Assembly: GCF_020217425.1 (NCBI RefSeq)
Contig: NZ_CP084090.1
Coordinates: 1,612,001 to 1,676,000 of the forward strand
DNA length: 64,000 nucleotides
Source of the DNA: Halomicrobium urmianum
GTDB lineage: Archaea; Halobacteriota; Halobacteria; Halobacteriales; Haloarculaceae
Direction of reading: 5' to 3'
Shown piece after piece: positions 1-8,316 of the stretch (position 1 is its first letter; the number at the start of each line of letters is the position of its first letter). The translations under genes were made by a program, and so were the position numbers. The notes under the pieces were generated by a model that ran no database searches, was not told the DNA's origin, and was given only the letters and a program-made list of their open reading frames with translations.

Positions 1-172
1 CGACGACGACCTCCTCGCCGGGCTTGACCGGCTGGCTCTTGAGGTCCTCGATGGGCTGGTTGTAGTGCTTGCACCACTCCTTGCCACCCCGGTCGCCGTA
101 GTGGGTGCAGCCCATGCCCTCGATCCGCTCGGTGAATTCGGGGCACTCGTCCGCGAGTGGACAGTCAGCCAT
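1..172 (-). CDS. Cys-rich haloarchaeal protein of unknown function, 5' part only
   Basis: The start codon lies at 172 on the minus strand and the gene runs off the left edge, leaving 57 residues. The visible part begins MADCPLADECPEF and has Cys at about residues 4, 10, 22 and 34, with His in CTHYGD and CKHYN, so it may bind a metal. I do not recognise a named family. Codon use is normal for the chromosome. Confidence 0.7.
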   Translation of the reverse strand, partial: MADCPLADECPEFTERIEGMGCTHYGDRGGKEWCKHYNQPIEDLKSQPVKPGEEVVV

Positions 173-266
173 GAATCTCGCTAACGGACCCGGCGCTAAA
201 ACAGTTGCGTCACCGTCCGACGGCGCGTTCGCGCGTCGCTGCCCTCGACGTCAGCCGGGAGGGCGA

Positions 267-1136
267 TCACACCGGCCGGCCGTACGTCCCGCCCCGCTCG
301 TCCGGGTCGACGACGATGGCCACGGTGGGTTCGTCGACGTCGGTCGGGCACTCCCCGGCCCGCTCGACGGCGTAAGTCACGGGCGCGGTCTGGTTCCGGT
401 CGCGGTCGAGGTGGAGCGTGAGGTGCATCGGGACCGTTCCGCCGCCGCCGATGCTCTGGGGATAGCCGTACCGCTCGCCCGGCGTGCTGAGTGAGACGCC
501 CGCGTGGCGCTGGACGACGCCGTCGCCGTCGACGACACAGGCCACCACCTGGGGCGGATCGAGCGCGCGGCGGAAGACGAACTCGTTGGTCGCCGTGAGC
601 GTCCCGACCCGCTTCTCGACGCCCGGGACGTGGTTGTCCGGGTACTCCCCGGTCGGCGGCTCGACCGTGACCGACTCGTTGGTCTCCAGGTCGTAGGTCA
701 CGCCGCCGCCGACGGCGTCGGCGCCGACGAGGGCGACGCCCACGACGGCTAGGACGGCGACGACCGACGCCGCGGTCCGGACCGGCAGGGCGAACCCGCG
801 CTCGCGCAGGAGGTAGCCGAGCCCGACGAACAGCGCCGCGGAGACCGCCAGCAACAGGAACGTGCCCGTGTCCTCGATCGGGTAGTTGCTGACGACGTAC
901 CCGAGGCCGACGAGGTAGGCCCCGCCGGAGAGGGCGAAGGCGACGGCGTCGAGGACGTCCCGCTCGGTCGCCACGCCGACGGCGAAGAAGGCGACGAACG
1001 CGAGAAAGAGCAGGGCGGCCTTGACGGTGATCGACAGCCCGAACACCAGGTCGCGCATGAAGTAGACGAGCGAGGCAATGGCCAGCGCTACGCCGATCGC
1101 GTAGAGGAGTTTGCCGCTGTCGAACTCGAAGTCCAT
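267..1136 (-). CDS. Membrane protein with N-terminal TM bundle and extracytoplasmic domain
   Basis: A 289-residue protein. Roughly residues 8-135 form four to six hydrophobic segments (for example AIGVALAIASLVYFM and LLFLAFVAFFAVGVAT). A soluble, Val/Gly-rich domain of about 150 residues follows, probably outside the membrane. No catalytic motif or named domain is recognised. It stands alone and is convergent with nothing obvious. The start at 1136 precedes MDFEFDSGKLLYAIG. Function unknown. Confidence 0.75.
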   Translation of the reverse strand: MDFEFDSGKLLYAIGVALAIASLVYFMRDLVFGLSITVKAALLFLAFVAFFAVGVATERDVLDAVAFALSGGAYLVGLGYVVSNYPIEDTGTFLLLAVSAALFVGLGYLLRERGFALPVRTAASVVAVLAVVGVALVGADAVGGGVTYDLETNESVTVEPPTGEYPDNHVPGVEKRVGTLTATNEFVFRRALDPPQVVACVVDGDGVVQRHAGVSLSTPGERYGYPQSIGGGGTVPMHLTLHLDRDRNQTAPVTYAVERAGECPTDVDEPTVAIVVDPDERGGTYGRPV

Positions 1137-1237
1137 GTGTCGTCCACCACAGACCCAGTTGTAATCACTGTTCTCGTGGGTTCGACGGCGATTTGAGCGA
1201 CCGCTGCGGCAGACGTGCGGGAAGCGAGAGAAGCGTT

Positions 1238-1292
1238 AGTCCCCGGCCGCCGACTGCCCGGACCCGGCACCCGGACTGGCCGACAGCGGCGT
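1238..1292. repeat. Duplicate copy of the radical SAM gene 3' end
   Basis: This 55-bp stretch matches 1435-1489 with a single C/T difference. The other copy is the last coding bases of the radical SAM gene plus its stop. The two copies are 197 bp apart in direct orientation. On the minus strand this copy still reads a GAGSGQSAAGD tail and stop. The 1137-1432 gap otherwise holds GC-rich imperfect hairpins (cgctcgctccgctcg type) and no gene. Confidence 0.9.
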
Positions 1293-1432
1293 CACGCGTA
1301 CCTTTTTCCCCGTCGGGTTTCCTCGCTCGCTCCGCTCGCTGCGGGAACCCTCGGGCAAAAATCTACGCTAAAAAGTCCGCGACTCGCTTCGCTCGTCGCG
1401 GCGAACCGCGCTCACTCCGTTCGCGCGGACGC

Positions 1433-2467
1433 TCAGTCCCCGGCCGCCGACTGCCCGGACCCGGCACCCGGACCGGCCGACAGCGGCGTGCGCTCGACGA
1501 CCGTCCCGTCGTAGGTCGGGTACTGCTCGACGATTTCGCCTTTCTCGACGTCGCCCTCCTCGACCATCTCCTCTAAGAGCCACCAGGCGAGTTCGACGTG
1601 GTCGGACTTGACGGCGTAGAACTCCTCGGGGACGCCCAGTTCCCGCAGGCGAGCCTCGGAGACCCATGCCTTGCCGTAGACGAGCGTACCGTCGTCGGTG
1701 ACCTCGTCGAACTCCCGGCGGATCGTCCGGGCCATCCGCTTCAGGCGCGAGCGGTGCTGGGCGGCGTCCTTGAAGACGGAGGTGCAGAAGTAGACCTTCT
1801 CGTGGTCGCCCATCGTCTCCAGGATCTCGTGGCTGCCCTCGACGGCGCTCATGTGGTCGTCCTTGAGCTCGAAGCCCTCCTCCTGCATCCGGCGGTAGTT
1901 GCCGTCGGACATCTCGAACTCGTTGATGTTGCAGAAGTCGGCGGCGCCCTCGTCGAGGAAGTCGAGAAACTCCTCCTCTGCGCGGATGCCGGGGATCTCG
2001 AAAGCCGGCGTCAGGCCCTCCTCGCGGGCGATATAGAGGATCTCCTCCCACTCGGTACCGTGGAGGGCGCCCCACTGCTCCACGGGCGGGTGGAAGCGAA
2101 TCTCGTCGAGGCCGGCCTCGCTGAGGCGGCGCATGTTCTCCCGACCGCCGGTGATACCCGTGTAGAGGTGCGTGTGGTGGTCCTCGCCGAACTCGTCCTT
2201 GAGGAGTTCGAGGTAGTGACAGGTCCGGTCGAGGGCCTCCTGGGGTTCGCCGCCGGTGATGGAAGTCCCCAGCGCGTCCATCAGCTCGGCCTCGGCGACG
2301 ACGTCCTCGTCGGACTCGACGGGGCGCTCGTTGGCGTACACCTGGTCGACGTTCTTGCGGTTCTCCCCGAGGGGGCAGTAGAAGCAGTCCCGCTGGTCGC
2401 AGTACCCGTAGACGAAGAGCACCATCTTGCCGCCTTTCGCGCACTGCTCGCAGCCCTCGGAGATCAT
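1433..2467 (-). CDS. Radical SAM protein, COG2108-like
   Basis: A 344-residue protein. It has a cysteine cluster at C23/C28/C31 (YCDQRDCFYC), spaced CX4CX2C rather than the usual CX3CX2C, and two further Cys at residues 6 and 9. The SITGGEP segment after the cluster fits the SAM-binding GGE motif of radical SAM enzymes. It resembles the archaeal set described as related to pyruvate formate-lyase activating enzymes; the substrate is unknown. The C-terminal tail (GPGAGSGQSAAGD) is Gly/Ser/Ala-rich, and its DNA is duplicated downstream at 1238-1292. Confidence 0.85.
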   Translation of the reverse strand: MISEGCEQCAKGGKMVLFVYGYCDQRDCFYCPLGENRKNVDQVYANERPVESDEDVVAEAELMDALGTSITGGEPQEALDRTCHYLELLKDEFGEDHHTHLYTGITGGRENMRRLSEAGLDEIRFHPPVEQWGALHGTEWEEILYIAREEGLTPAFEIPGIRAEEEFLDFLDEGAADFCNINEFEMSDGNYRRMQEEGFELKDDHMSAVEGSHEILETMGDHEKVYFCTSVFKDAAQHRSRLKRMARTIRREFDEVTDDGTLVYGKAWVSEARLRELGVPEEFYAVKSDHVELAWWLLEEMVEEGDVEKGEIVEQYPTYDGTVVERTPLSAGPGAGSGQSAAGD

Positions 2468-2586
2468 TCGGTACCCGGGATTCCCGCCCCAGCGGCAAAA
2501 GTCGTGCGTTCCCGAGTCGGTTGTTACAGTTCGTTCGTCAACTAAATTACCGTAAATATTTGTTCGTGTACGGACGTGTCACCCGT

Positions 2587-3786
2587 ATGGATACCGCCAT
2601 CGGGACGGCGCAGGCCGCGGCCGACGACGGATCGCAGGCCGGCGAGCGGGCCGCGTCGGAGGCCGTGGCCGAACTCCCGGGAGATTGCGTCGACTTCTGC
2701 CAGGTGTTCTGCTCTGTCGACTACGACTACGAGCGGGTCGTCGAGGCCGTCAGGGACGTCGTCGGAGCGGACGCGGACCTGATCGGCTGTTCGGCCGCCG
2801 AGACGTTCACGGAGGACAGCGTCGAGGAGGGCGCCGTCGCCGTCGCCGCCGTCGCCAGCGACACGCTGACCGTGTACACCGGCTCCGGCGTCGGCCTGAG
2901 CGACAACGTCCGGCGAGCGGTCCGTGAGGCCGTCGCCGACCTCCCCGCCGACGTCGAGGGCTACCCCTATCGCTCGGCGATCACGCTCCACGACGGGCTG
3001 TCCAGCGTCGGCGAGGAGCTGGCCATCGTCTGCCAGCAGAAGCTCGGCCCCGAGGTGACCGTCGCGGGCGGGGCCGCCGCCGACGACCACCTCATGCAGT
3101 CGACTCACGTGTTCCACGGGGACCGTGTCCTCGAGGACGCCGTCGTCGTCGCCCTGATCGCCGGCGAGGAGCGGCCCGTCGTCTCCGTCGCCCACGGCCA
3201 CGAACCGCTCTCCGAGCCGGTGGAGGTCACCAGCGCCGACGAGCGCCGGGTCCACGAACTCGACGGCCGGCCGGCGTTCCAGGTGTGGAAAGACGCCGTC
3301 AGGGAGTCCGTCCGCGAGGAGTTCGGCGTCGACGTCGACGGCCTGGACGCCGACGACAAGTTGCTCCAGCGGATCCTCTGCGAGTACGAGTTCGGCATCG
3401 ACCAGGGCGAACGGTACAAGATGCGCTGGCCGTGGATCGAGGCAGAGACCGGCGACACGCTCCACTTCGCCGTCGACGTCCCCGAGGGGACTGTCCTCCG
3501 GGTGATGCACGGCACCGCAGACGAGCAGATCGAGTCCGCGCGGGCGACCGCCCGACGGGCGCTCCGGGCCGCCGGCGACACCGAGATGGCCGGCGGGTTC
3601 ATCTACGACTGCGCCTGCCGGGGCATCGTCCTCGGCGACGAGTTCCCGCGGGCCGTGGCCGCCCTCGACGACAAGCTCGACCTGCCGTTCTCCGGGTTCG
3701 AGACCTACGGCGAGACGTGTATGGGACCGGGCGAGTTCAGCGGCTTCCACAACAACACGACCGTCGCACTACTGCTTCCGAAGTGA
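2587..3786 (+). CDS. FIST domain sensory protein
   Basis: A 399-residue protein with a FIST N domain (about residues 20-215) and a FIST C domain (about 220-395). FIST modules are small-ligand sensory domains of signal transduction. The GGAAADD and GGFIYDCACRG segments and the C-terminal CMGPGEFSGFHNNTT are typical. The ATG at 2587 is preferred over an in-frame start 66 nt upstream, because that extension is AT-rich and unlike the family. The stop overlaps the start of the following histidine kinase by one base, so the two are probably a ligand sensor and kinase pair. Confidence 0.88.
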   Translation: MDTAIGTAQAAADDGSQAGERAASEAVAELPGDCVDFCQVFCSVDYDYERVVEAVRDVVGADADLIGCSAAETFTEDSVEEGAVAVAAVASDTLTVYTGSGVGLSDNVRRAVREAVADLPADVEGYPYRSAITLHDGLSSVGEELAIVCQQKLGPEVTVAGGAAADDHLMQSTHVFHGDRVLEDAVVVALIAGEERPVVSVAHGHEPLSEPVEVTSADERRVHELDGRPAFQVWKDAVRESVREEFGVDVDGLDADDKLLQRILCEYEFGIDQGERYKMRWPWIEAETGDTLHFAVDVPEGTVLRVMHGTADEQIESARATARRALRAAGDTEMAGGFIYDCACRGIVLGDEFPRAVAALDDKLDLPFSGFETYGETCMGPGEFSGFHNNTTVALLLPK

Positions 3787-5057
3787 TGGACCACGACGAC
3801 CTCGTCGCCGCGTTCAGCCAGACCGTCGGCGTCGAGAAGGCCGACCGGCTGATCACCGAGGCGGCCGACGACCTCGGCATCGATCCCGGCGGCACCTACA
3901 CCGACGGCGAGATCGACGACGTCTGCGACACCATCCAGCACTCTGGGGACGGCTACGTCCGCCTCGTGGCCAACGAGGTGCGCGTCCGCCTGCAGGCCCG
4001 ACGCCGCTTCGACGCCCTGCTCGACGAGATCACCGATCCCGTGGTGACGGTCGCCTTCGAGTCCGCCGAGCCCATCGTCACCGCCGTCAACCCCGCCTTC
4101 GAGGAAACGTTCGGCTACGGCCCGGAGGCCGTCGGCGAGCCCCTGACCGAACTGATCGTCCCCGAGGACCGCCGCCGGGACGCCGTCGATCAGTGGCTCC
4201 GCTCGGATCCCGACGGCGGCGTCGAGGTGGAGCGCCTCACCGCCGACGGGGACCGCCGGACCCTCCTGTTTCGGCCGGTGGTCGTCACCCGCGGGGACGG
4301 CCGGATCGAGGGGCACGGCATCTACACCGACATCACCGAGCGCAAGCGCCGCGAGCGCCGCCTGCGCCACCAGAACGAGCAGCTCGAGCGGTTCGCCAGC
4401 GTCGTCTCTCACGACCTCCGCAACCCCCTTCAGGTGGCCCGGGGACGGGTGGAGGCAGCCCTCGCCGACACCGACGACGAGCGCATCCGCAAGCACCTCG
4501 AGGCCGTCCAGGGCGCCAACGACCGCATGGAGCGGCTCATCGACGACCTCCTCACCCTCGCCCGGGAGGGGCAGGTCGTCGAGCGCCAGACGCCCGTGCG
4601 GCTCGGCACCGTCGTCGACGACGCCTGGGCCGCGGTCGACGCCCCCGAGGCCGCGATCGAGGTGGACTGCGAGCATACCGTCGCCGCGGACCGGTCGCGG
4701 CTCCAGCAGCTACTGGAGAACCTCCTGCGGAACGCTGTCGAACACGGTTCGACAAGCCCTCGCTCGACTTCGTCTCGCGAGGACGCGGTCGAGTACGGCC
4801 CGAAGGACGAGGATCCAGTGACCGTCCGCGTCGAGGGCCTCGACGACGGGTTCTACGTCGAGGACGACGGCCCGGGCATCCCCCCAGAGGAACGTGAACG
4901 GGTGTTCGAGCACGGCTACACCTCCCGGACGGACGGCACCGGACTCGGCCTCGCCATCGTGGAGGCCATCGCCGACGCACACGAGTGGGACGTGGCGGTC
5001 CGCGAGGGCGTCGACGGCGGTGCCCGCTTCGTGGTCACCGGCGTTGCTGTTCTGTGA
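3786..5057 (+). CDS. PAS-domain histidine kinase paired with FIST protein
   Basis: A 423-residue soluble kinase with no membrane segment. An N-terminal helical region (1-75) is followed by a PAS domain (about 77-190), a HisKA dimerisation helix with the phosphoacceptor His at about 209 (VVSHDLRNP), and HATPase_c with an N box (NLLRNAVEHG) and G boxes (DDGPGIPPEE, GTGLGLAI). Between the N and G boxes is a short Ser/Arg/Glu-rich insertion, as is common in haloarchaeal kinases. It overlaps the FIST gene stop (TGATG), indicating translational coupling. No response regulator is adjacent. Confidence 0.9.
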   Translation: MDHDDLVAAFSQTVGVEKADRLITEAADDLGIDPGGTYTDGEIDDVCDTIQHSGDGYVRLVANEVRVRLQARRRFDALLDEITDPVVTVAFESAEPIVTAVNPAFEETFGYGPEAVGEPLTELIVPEDRRRDAVDQWLRSDPDGGVEVERLTADGDRRTLLFRPVVVTRGDGRIEGHGIYTDITERKRRERRLRHQNEQLERFASVVSHDLRNPLQVARGRVEAALADTDDERIRKHLEAVQGANDRMERLIDDLLTLAREGQVVERQTPVRLGTVVDDAWAAVDAPEAAIEVDCEHTVAADRSRLQQLLENLLRNAVEHGSTSPRSTSSREDAVEYGPKDEDPVTVRVEGLDDGFYVEDDGPGIPPEERERVFEHGYTSRTDGTGLGLAIVEAIADAHEWDVAVREGVDGGARFVVTGVAVL

Positions 5058-5169
5058 GTGGCTCGGTAGTTCGCTGTCGAGCGATGGGAACGGCCAGGAA
5101 GCCCTCCGCTGCGCATCCCCCGGAGCGTGGCGGAAGGCATTATACGGGCCCGTCGTGAAACGTCGAACG

Positions 5170-6255
5170 ATGCTGCTGGTGCTGTGTGTCGACCTCGACG
5201 ACGACCTCGGCCGCAAGACCGGCTTCGACACGCCGGTGATCGGTCGCGAGGCCGTCGAGGAGGCCGCCGTCGCGCTCGCCACCGCGGACCCGGAGGACTC
5301 CGACGTCAACGTCCTCTTCGAGGGGATCCACATCCACGACTCCATCACCGACGAGGCCGTGGAAGTCGCCGCCGTGACCGGGACCGAGGCCGGCGACGTC
5401 GCGGCCAACCGGGCGGTCGGGGAGGAGGTCGACACCGTCCTGGCGTCGCTGGCCACCGGCGAGGACGTCCGCGCGCTGCTGGTCACCGACGGCGCGCAAG
5501 ACGAGTCCGTCGTGCCCGTCATTCGCTCGCGGATCCACATCGACGGCGTCCGCCGCGTCGTCGTCCGCCAGGCTCAGGACCTGGAGTCGATGTACTACAC
5601 CTTCAAGCAGGTGCTCGACGACCCCGAGACCCGCGGGACGATCCTCGTTCCCCTCGGGATCCTCCTGCTGATCTACCCGCTGGCCATCCTCGCGGACGCA
5701 CTCGAGCTACCGGGGTCGTCGCTGGGACTCATCTCCGGCCTGCTGGGCCTGTACGTCCTCGCGCGCGGGCTGGGGGCCGAGGAGGCGCTGGACGGCACCG
5801 TCGAGCGGCTCCGCTCCGGGCTGTACGCCGGCCGCGTGACGATCATCACCTACGTCGTCGCCGCCGCGCTGCTGGTCATCGGCGGCGTCAGCGGCGCGCA
5901 GACGCTGACCCAGTTCCCGACCGCCTCCGCGCTGGAGGTGCTCGCCGCGCTGGTCTACGGCTCGATCCAGTGGTTCGCCGCCGCCGGCGTCACCTCCAGC
6001 TTCGGCCGCGTCACCGACGAATACCTCGCCGACAGCTTCCGGTGGCGCTACCTCAACGCCCCCTTCTACGTGCTCGCCATCGCCGTCGTCCTCCGGGCCG
6101 TCAGCGGCTACTTCCTCGGCGAGGTCGGCATCTCCTACCTCGCGCTGGCGCTGACCGGCGGCACGCTGCTCGGCCTGGGCAGCACGCTCGCCTTCGCCAT
6201 CGCCGAGACCCGCTTCCAGACCGATCCGGCACCGTCAAGCGGCCGGGGCTCCTGA
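5170..6255 (+). CDS. DUF373 family membrane protein
   Basis: A 361-residue protein of the archaeal DUF373 family. The soluble N-terminal part starts MLLVLCVDLDDDLGRKTG and contains the conserved GIHIHDS and SRIHIDGVRRVVVRQA segments. From about residue 155 there are six or seven transmembrane helices. The function of the family is unknown. A TATA-like cattatac lies about 25-30 nt before the ATG. A small ORF follows after 9 nt and may be co-transcribed. Confidence 0.85.
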   Translation: MLLVLCVDLDDDLGRKTGFDTPVIGREAVEEAAVALATADPEDSDVNVLFEGIHIHDSITDEAVEVAAVTGTEAGDVAANRAVGEEVDTVLASLATGEDVRALLVTDGAQDESVVPVIRSRIHIDGVRRVVVRQAQDLESMYYTFKQVLDDPETRGTILVPLGILLLIYPLAILADALELPGSSLGLISGLLGLYVLARGLGAEEALDGTVERLRSGLYAGRVTIITYVVAAALLVIGGVSGAQTLTQFPTASALEVLAALVYGSIQWFAAAGVTSSFGRVTDEYLADSFRWRYLNAPFYVLAIAVVLRAVSGYFLGEVGISYLALALTGGTLLGLGSTLAFAIAETRFQTDPAPSSGRGS

Positions 6256-6264
6256 CCTCGCTCG

Positions 6265-6558
6265 ATGTACGTCTCCAGGGCCGTCCAGAGCGTCCGCGAG
6301 GACCCCGTCCCCGGCGAGACCGTCGTGCTCGTGCTGGAAACCGACGACGACGCCGATCCGGACGCCGTCGCCGCCGCGGCCGAGGATGCCGGCGCTGCGG
6401 TCGAACGCCGCCTCCAGTTCGGCGACTTGGAGGTCAGCGTCAAGCAGGAGGCTGTAGGGGCAGTCTGCGAGATCGACGGCCTCGCCGCCGTCCAGACCGC
6501 CGACGCCATCGGCATCCACCCCGACGAGGCCGAGGAGGACGTCGACCCGGACGCCTGA
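6265..6558 (+). CDS. Small acidic haloarchaeal protein, unknown function
   Basis: A 97-residue protein with an acidic C terminus (DEAEEDVDPDA) and no Cys or TM segment. It begins 9 nt after the DUF373 gene stop, so it probably shares that transcript. Alternating hydrophobic and acidic residues suggest a small alpha/beta fold, but I recognise no family. The tRNA-Arg gene starts 42 nt downstream. Confidence 0.65.
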   Translation: MYVSRAVQSVREDPVPGETVVLVLETDDDADPDAVAAAAEDAGAAVERRLQFGDLEVSVKQEAVGAVCEIDGLAAVQTADAIGIHPDEAEEDVDPDA

Positions 6559-6600
6559 TTCCGGGCAGTTTTTGAGAGACCCGGCGCAAGCGAGTCGTGA

Positions 6601-6704
6601 GGGCACGTAGCTCAGTCCGGATAGAGCGTCGGACTTCTATCCCCGGGACGCTCGTGTCGGGGGAAGACATCCGACGGTCGTGGGTTCGAATCCCACCGTG
6701 CCCG
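6601..6704 (+). tRNA. tRNA-Arg(TCT) with a 29-nt intron
   Basis: The acceptor GGGCACG (6601-6607) pairs with CGTGCCC (6697-6703), followed by discriminator G6704; CCA is not encoded. The D stem is GCTC/GAGC, the anticodon stem TCGGA/TCCGA, and the T arm GTGGG-TTCGAAT-CCCAC. The anticodon loop is split by an intron at 6640-6668. Removing it gives CTTCTAA with anticodon TCT (34-36). The exon-intron junctions form an exact bulge-helix-bulge: helix CTTC/GAAG, 3-nt bulges TAT and ACA, and an inner CCCC/GGGG stem. The intron is at the canonical 37/38 position. The 3' end borders a mobile-element remnant. Confidence 0.93.
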
Positions 6705-6777
6705 TCACAGAACTGTCGTCTCTGACCTTCTACCTGCACTTTTCGATCTAAGCCGGAGTAGAGCGTCTACTGCCGAC

Positions 6778-6802
6778 TCTGAGATTTCAGCTCAATCTCA
6801 GA
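6778..6802. repeat. Perfect 9-bp inverted repeat, 7-nt loop
   Basis: TCTGAGATT and AATCTCAGA flank TCAGCTC. It lies 74 nt after the tRNA-Arg gene, in the 164-nt stretch before the element genes, which otherwise shows nothing. It could be an operator, a processing hairpin or a recombination site. No second copy was seen in the window. Confidence 0.6.
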
Positions 6803-6877
6803 ATCCTGATCCCGTTCACCTGCTAAACGGCCCCCGGCGCCGTCCCTCGAATTTCATTGTTCTCGGGGGTGGTCGCC

Positions 6878-6979
6878 GTGTCTAAGCGAGCGTCCCCCGA
6901 GGACTGGCCGTTTCCCCGAAACGAGTTCGTCCGCGCTTCCCAGCTCGTCGATCACCTGAACGGGGGTGACCTGTCGTGA
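6878..6979 (+). CDS. Small protein of the integrated element
   Basis: A 33-residue ORF starting with GTG at 6878 (or GTG at 6869 for 36 residues). It reads SKRASPEDWPFPRNEF and ends LVDHLNGGDLS. Its TGA overlaps the GTG of the next gene (GTGA), a coupled arrangement common in haloarchaeal plasmids and proviruses. It resembles the short acidic proteins found upstream of rep genes in such elements; this is from memory of the families. No function assigned. Confidence 0.6.
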   Translation: MSKRASPEDWPFPRNEFVRASQLVDHLNGGDLS

Positions 6980-7317
6980 GACAGTCGTCCCCCAACTGGT
7001 CTCAGTATCGCGAGTACACCTGCCGCTACTGCGGGTACAACTGCATCAACAAGATCGACTCCGACGCCTCGGAGGCAGATGTCTGCTGGGACTGCTACCC
7101 TCACCTCGCCGTACGCTTAGATGAACCTCACACCACGAGCGAGGTCGAGGAGGGATGCCCCCCTCACATGGGGGGCGACCGACGACGACCGAGCGCACGG
7201 GGCCGAGCGGAGCGAAGGCCCCCCTCTTCAGCGCGACAGCCCGCGCAGCGGAGCGAGCAGGACCGTGCGGGCGGTAGCGGTCGACAGCACGAGGACGCGG
7301 ACTTTTTTGATTTCTAA
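6976..7317 (+). CDS. Zinc-finger protein of the integrated element
   Basis: A 113-residue protein with an N-terminal CRYCGYN...CWDCYPHL four-Cys zinc finger (about residues 17-45). The last 60 residues are Arg/Gly/Ser-rich and low complexity, and a GCCCCCC/GGGGGGC hairpin (7157-7176) sits in that part of the gene. Short zinc-finger proteins of this kind commonly precede the replication gene in haloarchaeal plasmids and pleolipovirus-like proviruses. The tail may be read from degraded sequence rather than being part of the original protein. Confidence 0.6.
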   Translation: MRQSSPNWSQYREYTCRYCGYNCINKIDSDASEADVCWDCYPHLAVRLDEPHTTSEVEEGCPPHMGGDRRRPSARGRAERRPPSSARQPAQRSEQDRAGGSGRQHEDADFFDF

Positions 7318-7319
7318 CC

Positions 7320-8011
7320 TTGTCGACCGACGAACCCACCTCCGGCGGCTCTCGGCACACCAACCTGAACAACTCTGTAAACTGCTCAGAACCTGGTAAC
7401 CAAGCGAATCAGGATCGCGAGTTACCCACTCCATCCGAACGGATTGCAGAGTTCTACGAGACCTATCCCGATCGGGCCAACCTCCAACTGACGAGTGATC
7501 ACGGTGCTTCCCTCCGTCGCGACTATTGCCACGAACGCTATGAATCGTGGCAGACCGAACGGATCAACGAGTGGGAAGACGCTCCGTCTGGCCAGGAACT
7601 TGTCGAACGCCGCCCGATGACGTGGGGCGAAGCCCTGGAGCAGCTTCTCGAAGATCACGAAGATACGCGGCGAACGACAGTCAATCTCGAATGCGGGAAG
7701 CAGTCTGATCCCGAATACGAAGAATGGTCGATAGAGGCTAAGACACGCTGGTTTGCTTCGTACCAACGCCGCTACTTTGCCCAAATGAAAGCGTGGCTCC
7801 GGGAACTCGTCGGTGGTGACCGTCCGTCCGGTGGCACTACGAAACCGTCCTACGAGAATCCGAAGATCGCCCTGATCACCCTCTCCGCCAGTTCGGTGCC
7901 GGATAATACCCGCGTCGGTCCGGTGAAACACGCCTCTGTCCGTCGCGAGAGTTGGGATAGCTGCTACGACACCCTCCGAAACACGTTACGCTCACTCGGT
8001 TACACCGACGG
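7320..8011 (+). pseudogene. 3'-truncated plasmid/provirus replication protein
   Basis: It starts at TTG 7320, 2 nt after the zinc-finger gene stop. About 230 residues match my recollection of the N-terminal half of haloarchaeal plasmid Rep proteins: LPTPSERIAEFYETYPDRAN, RRPMTWGEALEQLL, ALITLSASSVPDN, and RNTLRSLGYTD. Homology stops at about 8005-8015, just before where such proteins carry the EPH-type motifs of the catalytic part. The frame then runs into unrelated antisense sequence up to a stop at 8291. The product would lack its catalytic half. Confidence 0.72.
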
Positions 8012-8190
8012 ATGGCGTCCTCGTTCTGCCACTCCCACATCTCCGTCGGCAGGTACTCCCGACAGAACTGCTCGAAAGCGACCTCTCCGAGGTTGCCGAC
8101 GCGCTTGCTGTCGACGTCGTCCGCTCCCTGCTGTTTCGCCTGGTAATCCGCTCTGGTCCGGTCTATGTCGCTCGGCGTGTACTGATACAT
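8008..8190 (-). pseudogene. 3'-truncated element gene abutting the rep fragment
   Basis: On the minus strand from ATG 8190 (MYQYTPSDIDRTRADY) there are about 60 residues of coherent protein, including VGNLGEVAFEQFCREYLP, a pattern seen at the start of some haloarchaeal nuclease-like proteins. Coherence ends at EDAIR, where the DNA switches to the rep fragment. The frame continues to 7876, but as the antisense of rep. The two genes are fused 3' end to 3' end, so the original interval carrying both 3' halves has been deleted. Confidence 0.6.
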
Positions 8191-8281
8191 TGGCTCTCCG
8201 CCCGGTAATTTCCAGGGCAAATTCCGTCAGACAGACGGCGTTCTTAATCCCTCTCGTGGTTACAGCCGTCGATATCCAGAG

Positions 8282-8316
8282 ATGGTATTAAATGGTATCT
8301 AATGGTATTTAATGCC
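8282..8316. repeat. Three 10-bp direct repeats ATGGTATNNA
   Basis: Units ATGGTATTAA, ATGGTATCTA and ATGGTATTTA run head to tail at 8282, 8292 and 8302, ending in ATGCC. The 16-mer ATGGTATCTAATGGTA (8292-8307) occurs again at 57167-57182 upstream of phaR. Here it lies about 90-120 nt upstream of the truncated minus-strand gene and 66 nt beyond the stop of the 8384-8686 gene. The 10-bp spacing equals one helical turn, as expected for a protein-binding array. Confidence 0.8.

Noticed and set aside
3285-4980. Many long overlapping open frames on both strands across the GC-rich genes
   Set aside because: These are shadows from third-position GC bias; their products are Arg/Pro/Ala-rich and show no family motifs, whereas the acidic frame in each place does.
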